Positions 60,404-64,000 of a DNA stretch of 64,000 bases are shown here, one piece after another (position 1 is the first letter of the stretch; the number at the start of each line of letters is the position of its first letter). This DNA is from Bryobacter sp. (GTDB lineage Bacteria > Acidobacteriota > Terriglobia > Bryobacterales > Bryobacteraceae), in the NCBI GenBank assembly GCA_022843625.1, contig JALHNH010000020.1:1-64000 (forward strand). The letters run 5' to 3'. Under the pieces are notes generated by a model. The model made no database searches, was not told the DNA's origin, and saw only the letters and a list, made by a program, of their open reading frames with translations. The position numbers and the translations under genes are program-made.

Positions 60404-61380
60404 CTGTGTCCGAGCACGGGATGGGGTTCGTAGAGTTCTTCGAGTTTGGTGGTTTCGGCCGGGTCGAGTTTAAGGTCGAGGGCGGCTACTGCGTCGAGGA
60501 GGTGTTGCTCTTTGCTAGCCCCGATGATGGGGCCGGTGACGGCTTTGTTTGAGAGGACCCAGGCGAGGGCGAGAGTGGCGCGGGAAACGCCACGGGCGGC
60601 GGCGACTTCGGCGACGCGGTCGGCGATCTGGAAGTCGTTTTCGCGGCTGTAAATTTGTTGGGCGTAGAGGTCTGTCTGGGCGCGGAGGCTGTCTTTGCTG
60701 TCGCGCTTGAGGCTGCCGGTGAGGAGGCCGCGGCCGAGGGGAGACCAGGGGATCATGCCGAGGCCCTGATCGAGGCAGAAGGGGATCATCTCGCGCTCTT
60801 CTTCACGATAGGCGAGGTTGTAGTGATTCTGCATGGAGATGAATTTTGCAGTGCCGGCTTTGTCCGCTACGTGGTTGAGCTTGGCCAGTTGCCAGGCGTA
60901 CATGGAGGAAGCGCCGAGGTAGAGAGCTTTTCCTTGCTTGACGACGCCGTCGAGACCGTCCATGACTTCTTCGGCGGGGGTGTTGTAGTCGTAACGGTGG
61001 ATTTGGTAGAGATCGATGTAATCGGTCTGGAGGCGGCGGAGGCTGTTTTCAATGGAGTGGTGGAGATGTTTGCGGCCGAGGCCCTTGTGGTTGGGGTCGT
61101 CACTCATCGGATTGTAGAGTTTGGTGGCGATGACGATTTTGTCGCGGGGGATGCCGAGGGTTTTGATGGCACGGCCAAGGATTTCTTCGCTGACTCCGAG
61201 GGAGTACATGTCGGCGGTGTCGAAGAAATTGATGCCGAGTTCCCAGGCTTTAGCGATGAGAGGGAGACTTTCTGCTTCTTCGAGGACCCACTGGCGCCAT
61301 TGCTTGCTGCCGTAGGTCATCATACCGAGACAGAGGCGGGAGACGGTGAGGCCGGTGGAGCCGAGACGGGTGTATTGCAT
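60400..61380 (-). CDS. aldo/keto reductase
   Basis: 326 residues of the AKR superfamily with catalytic tetrad candidates: Asp and Tyr in FFDTADMYSLG, Lys in IVIATKLYNP and His in YQIHRYD; the NADPH-binding end reads VTGPIIGASKEQHL. It resembles the YajO/Tas-type group. AKRs of this group reduce small aldehydes and ketones in the cytoplasm; the substrate is open. It begins immediately after the YrdC gene stop. Confidence 0.93.
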   Translation of the reverse strand: MQYTRLGSTGLTVSRLCLGMMTYGSKQWRQWVLEEAESLPLIAKAWELGINFFDTADMYSLGVSEEILGRAIKTLGIPRDKIVIATKLYNPMSDDPNHKGLGRKHLHHSIENSLRRLQTDYIDLYQIHRYDYNTPAEEVMDGLDGVVKQGKALYLGASSMYAWQLAKLNHVADKAGTAKFISMQNHYNLAYREEEREMIPFCLDQGLGMIPWSPLGRGLLTGSLKRDSKDSLRAQTDLYAQQIYSRENDFQIADRVAEVAAARGVSRATLALAWVLSNKAVTGPIIGASKEQHLLDAVAALDLKLDPAETTKLEELYEPHPVLGHS

Positions 61381-62019
61381 TTAGTTGTCCTTGAGAACTT
61401 CGGCGAGTTCTTTTTCTTCGATGGCGCCGTGTTTGATGATGCGCCAGTAGGGTTCGGTGATGTCGATGGTGGTGGCACCTTCACCGACGCAGTGGCCGCC
61501 GTCGACAACCAGATCGAGACGGCCGTCCATGGTGCCGAAGACTTCGATGCCAGAACGGCAGGTTGGGACTCCGCTCATGTTTGCGCTGGTTGCAATCAGG
61601 GGCATGTTGAGGAATTCGATGAGGGCGTTGCCGATGGGACTCTTGCTTTGGCGGAGAGCGAGTCGCCCGGTATTACCGGTGAGCTTGAGTGGGACCTTGG
61701 AGTTGGCCGGGACGATGATGGTGAGGGGACCGGGCCAGAAGCGGCGGGCGAGAACCTGGAAGCGTTTGGTGACTTCGCTGGCGAGGTCTTCGACCATCAG
61801 GATGTCGTTGACGAGGAGTGGGAGGCTGCGGGCGGTTTCGCGGCCCTTGGCGGCAAAGACTTTGCCTACAGCATTGAGGTTGTAGGGGTCGGCCACGAGC
61901 ATGTAGAGGGAGTCTGTAGGGATGGCGACAACGCCGCCCTGCCGTATCTTGTCGGCAGCGCGACGGATTACGGACGGATCGGGATTTTCGAGGTTGACTT
62001 CAATCAGATCGGTGATCAC
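61381..62019 (-). CDS. L-threonylcarbamoyladenylate synthase-like protein (YrdC/Sua5/YciO)
   Basis: 212 residues with the YrdC fold: VVAIPTDSLYMLVADPYN, the K-x-R of AKGRETARSLPLLV, and the S-x-N of ATSANMSGVP. TsaC/Sua5 enzymes make the threonylcarbamoyl-AMP used for t6A37 of tRNA. The motifs deviate from the strict TsaC pattern (PTDT-YGL), and no Sua5 C-terminal domain is present, so a YciO-type enzyme is possible. GTG start at 62019 has AAGG nine bases upstream, and TAGAAT further up is a candidate -10. Confidence 0.85.
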   Translation of the reverse strand: MITDLIEVNLENPDPSVIRRAADKIRQGGVVAIPTDSLYMLVADPYNLNAVGKVFAAKGRETARSLPLLVNDILMVEDLASEVTKRFQVLARRFWPGPLTIIVPANSKVPLKLTGNTGRLALRQSKSPIGNALIEFLNMPLIATSANMSGVPTCRSGIEVFGTMDGRLDLVVDGGHCVGEGATTIDITEPYWRIIKHGAIEEKELAEVLKDN

Positions 62020-62054
62020 AAGTGAGACCTTCGATTCTAGCAGCGATGGAGGGT

Positions 62055-62864
62055 TTAGAGTTGCTGGCAGCGAGGGCAGAAGAAAGTGCTGCGGGCAGCC
62101 TGGACGATTCGCTCTATGGGGGTATTGCAGCGGGGGCAGGGTTCGCCGGTGCGGCCGTAGGCGGCGACGCCGAATTCTTCGCTGGCGATTTGGGTGCCGG
62201 GTTGCGAGTATTCTCTGTACGCGCTGGCTGTCGCTTCGGTAAGGACTTTCTGGATTGCGGCGTGGAGGGGTTTGATTTTGCTGGCGCGGATATCTTTGGC
62301 GGGAGTCGCTGGGTGGATGCGGGCGTGCCAGAGGGCTTCGCTTGCGTAGATGTTGCCGATGCCGGCGATGCGTGTTTGATCGAGGAGGGCTGGCTTGATG
62401 GGGCTCTTTACGTTGGCAAGGATGGTTTTGAGGAGGGCTGGGGTGAAGGCGGATTCGAGGGGTTCGGGGCCTAGTTCGGATTCGATTCGCTGGATGTCGT
62501 CGCTCGATACGAGGTGGACTTTGCCGAGGGCGCGAGAGTCGTCAAAGATGAGGACTCGGTTGTCGGTGAGGCGGCACCAGAGGCGGGTGGTGTGAGGGCG
62601 GAGGCGGTAGTCGGGGAGGACGTAGAGGTTGCCGGTCATGCGGAGGTGGATGTGGAGGTGTTGATTGGTGGAGAGGTGGATGAAGATGTGTTTGGCGCGG
62701 CGGCGGACGTCGAGGATGGTTGCGCCGTGGAGGGGCTTGAAGTCTGTAGGTTGGTGGGGAAGGACGGTGCCGGGGCGCTCGACTTTGATCGAGTGGATCG
62801 TGGAGTTGGCTGCGGCTTCGCGGAGGCGGCGGACTACGGCGTCAACTTCTGGGAGTTCGGGCAT
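62055..62864 (-). CDS. mutM: formamidopyrimidine-DNA glycosylase
   Basis: 269 residues starting PELPEVDAVV, with the catalytic N-terminal Pro and Glu, the conserved Lys in RRRAKHIFIHL, the helix-two-turn-helix RIAGIGNIYASEALWHARIHP and a C-terminal zinc finger CPRC...CPRC. It removes oxidised purines such as 8-oxoguanine. It is divergent from an AlkC-like repair gene with a 33-base gap, so the two repair genes may share regulation. Confidence 0.95.
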   Translation of the reverse strand: MPELPEVDAVVRRLREAAANSTIHSIKVERPGTVLPHQPTDFKPLHGATILDVRRRAKHIFIHLSTNQHLHIHLRMTGNLYVLPDYRLRPHTTRLWCRLTDNRVLIFDDSRALGKVHLVSSDDIQRIESELGPEPLESAFTPALLKTILANVKSPIKPALLDQTRIAGIGNIYASEALWHARIHPATPAKDIRASKIKPLHAAIQKVLTEATASAYREYSQPGTQIASEEFGVAAYGRTGEPCPRCNTPIERIVQAARSTFFCPRCQQL

Positions 62865-62897
62865 TGCTTATTCTCTTAGAGTAGGTGTTTCGATCTG

Positions 62898-64000
62898 ATG
62901 GATTTAAAGAGTTTTTATGACCGCAGAGTGATTGCGGCGATTGGACGGGATCTTGGTTCTGTTCATCGCGGGTTTGCTTTTGATGAGTTTGTTGCGGATT
63001 GCCTTGATGGGCTGGAAGAGCTTGAGTTGATGGGGCGGGCCTGGCATATTGCCGGGGTGATGCGGCGGCGGTTGCCTGAGGACTTTGCTGTGGCGGCAGA
63101 TGTGGTGGTGAGGTCTCTGCCGGCTGAAGATGCGGCTCGTGATGATTGGGGCGGGAGTATGGATGCGTTCCGGTTTCTTCCTCATGTGTTGTTTGTTTCG
63201 AAGTTTGGGCTGGAGCATTTTGAGGAGTCGATGCTTGCGTTTTATGAGTTGACCAAGCGGTTTACTTCTGAGTTTGGGGTGAGGGCTTTTTTTGATCAGC
63301 ATCCGGAGGCTACTCATGCGCGGTTTGTCGAGTGGGCTGGGGACTCGAATGTGCATGTGCGGCGGCTGGTGTCGGAGGGGTCTCGGCCGCGATTGCCCTG
63401 GGCTTCGCGGTTGCAGGCGTTTGAGCGGGATCCGGCGCCGGTGATTGCGTTGCTTGAGTTGCTTAAGGATGACCCGGAGATTTATGTGCGGCGGTCTGTC
63501 GCGAATAACCTGAACGATATTGCGAAGGATCATCCTGAGGTGGCTGTGGCGGTTTGCCGTCGTTGGGCGCGGAAGAAAGAACGGTTGTGGATTGTGCGTC
63601 ATGCGTTGCGGAGCCTGGTGAAGCAGGGGCATCCGGGAGCGCTGGAGATTTTGGGGTTTGGGGCAGCGCCGAAGGTGAGGGTTGCCAATGTTGTGTTTGA
63701 GCCGGAGCGGGTGGAGATTGGGGGCAAGTTGCGGTTTTGGTTTGAGTTGGTGAGTGAGGCGAAGCAGGAGCAGACGCTGCTGGTGGATTATGCGGTTCAT
63801 TACGTGAAGGCGAATGGGGGGACGGCGGCGAAGGTGTTCAAGATATCGTGTGTGAAGCTGGCGGCGAAGGGGGTTGTGAGGCTGGGGGCGAGCTTGTCGT
63901 TTCGGGAAATGACGACGCGGAAACACTATGCGGGAGTGCACCGGATTGAGGTGTTGGTGAATGGAGTGGCGCTGCCGCTGGGGGCAATCGAGGTGGTGCT
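62898..64000 (+). CDS. DNA alkylation repair protein (AlkC-like) with Ig-like tail, 3' partial
   Basis: This ORF is absent from the track because it has no stop before the window edge. From ATG 62898 (MDLKSFYDRRVIAAIG) it encodes at least 367 residues. HEAT-like repeats hold the AlkC hallmarks VRRLVSEGSRPRLPW and YVRRSVANNLNDIAKDHPE. After about residue 255 an Ig-like beta-sandwich begins (VVFEPERVEIGGKLRFWFELVS), as in the AlkC subgroup with a C-terminal Ig-like domain. AlkC is a non-base-flipping glycosylase for 3-methyladenine-type lesions. The C-terminus lies outside the window. Confidence 0.88.
   Translation, partial: MDLKSFYDRRVIAAIGRDLGSVHRGFAFDEFVADCLDGLEELELMGRAWHIAGVMRRRLPEDFAVAADVVVRSLPAEDAARDDWGGSMDAFRFLPHVLFVSKFGLEHFEESMLAFYELTKRFTSEFGVRAFFDQHPEATHARFVEWAGDSNVHVRRLVSEGSRPRLPWASRLQAFERDPAPVIALLELLKDDPEIYVRRSVANNLNDIAKDHPEVAVAVCRRWARKKERLWIVRHALRSLVKQGHPGALEILGFGAAPKVRVANVVFEPERVEIGGKLRFWFELVSEAKQEQTLLVDYAVHYVKANGGTAAKVFKISCVKLAAKGVVRLGASLSFREMTTRKHYAGVHRIEVLVNGVALPLGAIEVV

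Noticed and set aside
60655-62025. 456-residue plus-strand ORF
   Set aside because: It is the antisense shadow of the aldo/keto reductase and YrdC genes; its Val/Asp/Glu/Gly-rich composition is typical of such shadows.
62904-63941. 345-residue minus-strand ORF at the right edge
   Set aside because: It is the Arg/His/Pro-rich antisense of the AlkC-like gene, which is missing from the track only because its stop is outside the window.

Overview
The window looks like chromosome of an Acidobacteriota member, most likely the Solibacter/Bryobacter lineage (class Terriglobia, Bryobacterales-type). The basis is family content: three large secreted proteins with the 'Solibacter uncharacterized C-terminal domain' (TIGR03437 type), NHL-repeat propellers, a PknB-type kinase and a DNA-binding regulator each fused to WD40/TolB-like propellers, PEP-CTERM proteins, Tat-tagged metabolic enzymes, and many secreted hydrolases. 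I see no rRNA, tRNA, CRISPR array, transposase or complete prophage.

Layout. 1-2.6 kb: 3' part of a secreted NHL/BACON protein (5' end lies outside the window). 2.6-10.9 kb: a six-gene minus-strand operon in which every junction overlaps (beta-helix protein, methyltransferase with Ig-like tail, ceramidase-like hydrolase, PhoD, patatin with outer-membrane barrel, GH5). 10.9-12.0 kb: a degenerate ABC-ATPase fused to a Wzt-type sugar-binding domain, and a zinc-ribbon/PspC protein. 12.0-17.3 kb: the leuABCD operon with a divergent LysR regulator. 17.3-20.7 kb: a conserved hypothetical and a Ser/Thr kinase with propeller. 20.7-22.8 kb: an enolase-superfamily dehydratase and a DapA-type aldolase, both with Tat-like leaders. 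22.9-26.0 kb: a small unknown protein and a STAND (NB-ARC-like) NTPase with six tandem near-identical 135-bp TPR repeats, a candidate conflict/defence locus. 26.0-29.3 kb: a VOC pseudogene, GH39 and an MFS transporter. 29.6-31.8 kb: a PEP-CTERM protein and a convergent subtilase. 32.2-39.0 kb: a Pil-Chp-like chemosensory cluster (two response regulators, CheW, MCP, CheA hybrid). 39.0-42.1 kb: GNAT and a lamin-tail/phytase-like secreted protein. 42.2-47.0 kb: a phosphonate-related cluster (PHP protein, GlpT-like MFS, PhnZ-like HD oxygenase, PhnX, alcohol dehydrogenase). 47.0-49.0 kb: methyltransferase and sulfatase. 49.0-50.7 kb: a structured leader and two phage-virion-like genes. 50.7-54.3 kb: collagen-like DNRLRE protein, a PEP-CTERM protein and a divergent HTH-propeller regulator. 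54.4-57.9 kb: sugar isomerase-like protein and a second NHL/TIGR03437 protein. 58.0-59.4 kb: Phd/PIN toxin-antitoxin and a nucleotidyltransferase pair. 59.4-64.0 kb: DedA-rhodanese, aldo/keto reductase, YrdC/Sua5, MutM and an AlkC-like DNA repair protein cut by the window edge.

Three themes tie genes together: scavenging of polymers, lipids, phosphate esters and phosphonates; cell-surface sensing and secretion; and a 58-59 kb plus 23-26 kb set of conflict-type genes. Several genes lack a Shine-Dalgarno site but have a TANNNT box 6-7 bases before the start codon, which suggests leaderless transcripts. All functional calls rest on motif and family recognition by eye; no database search was run.
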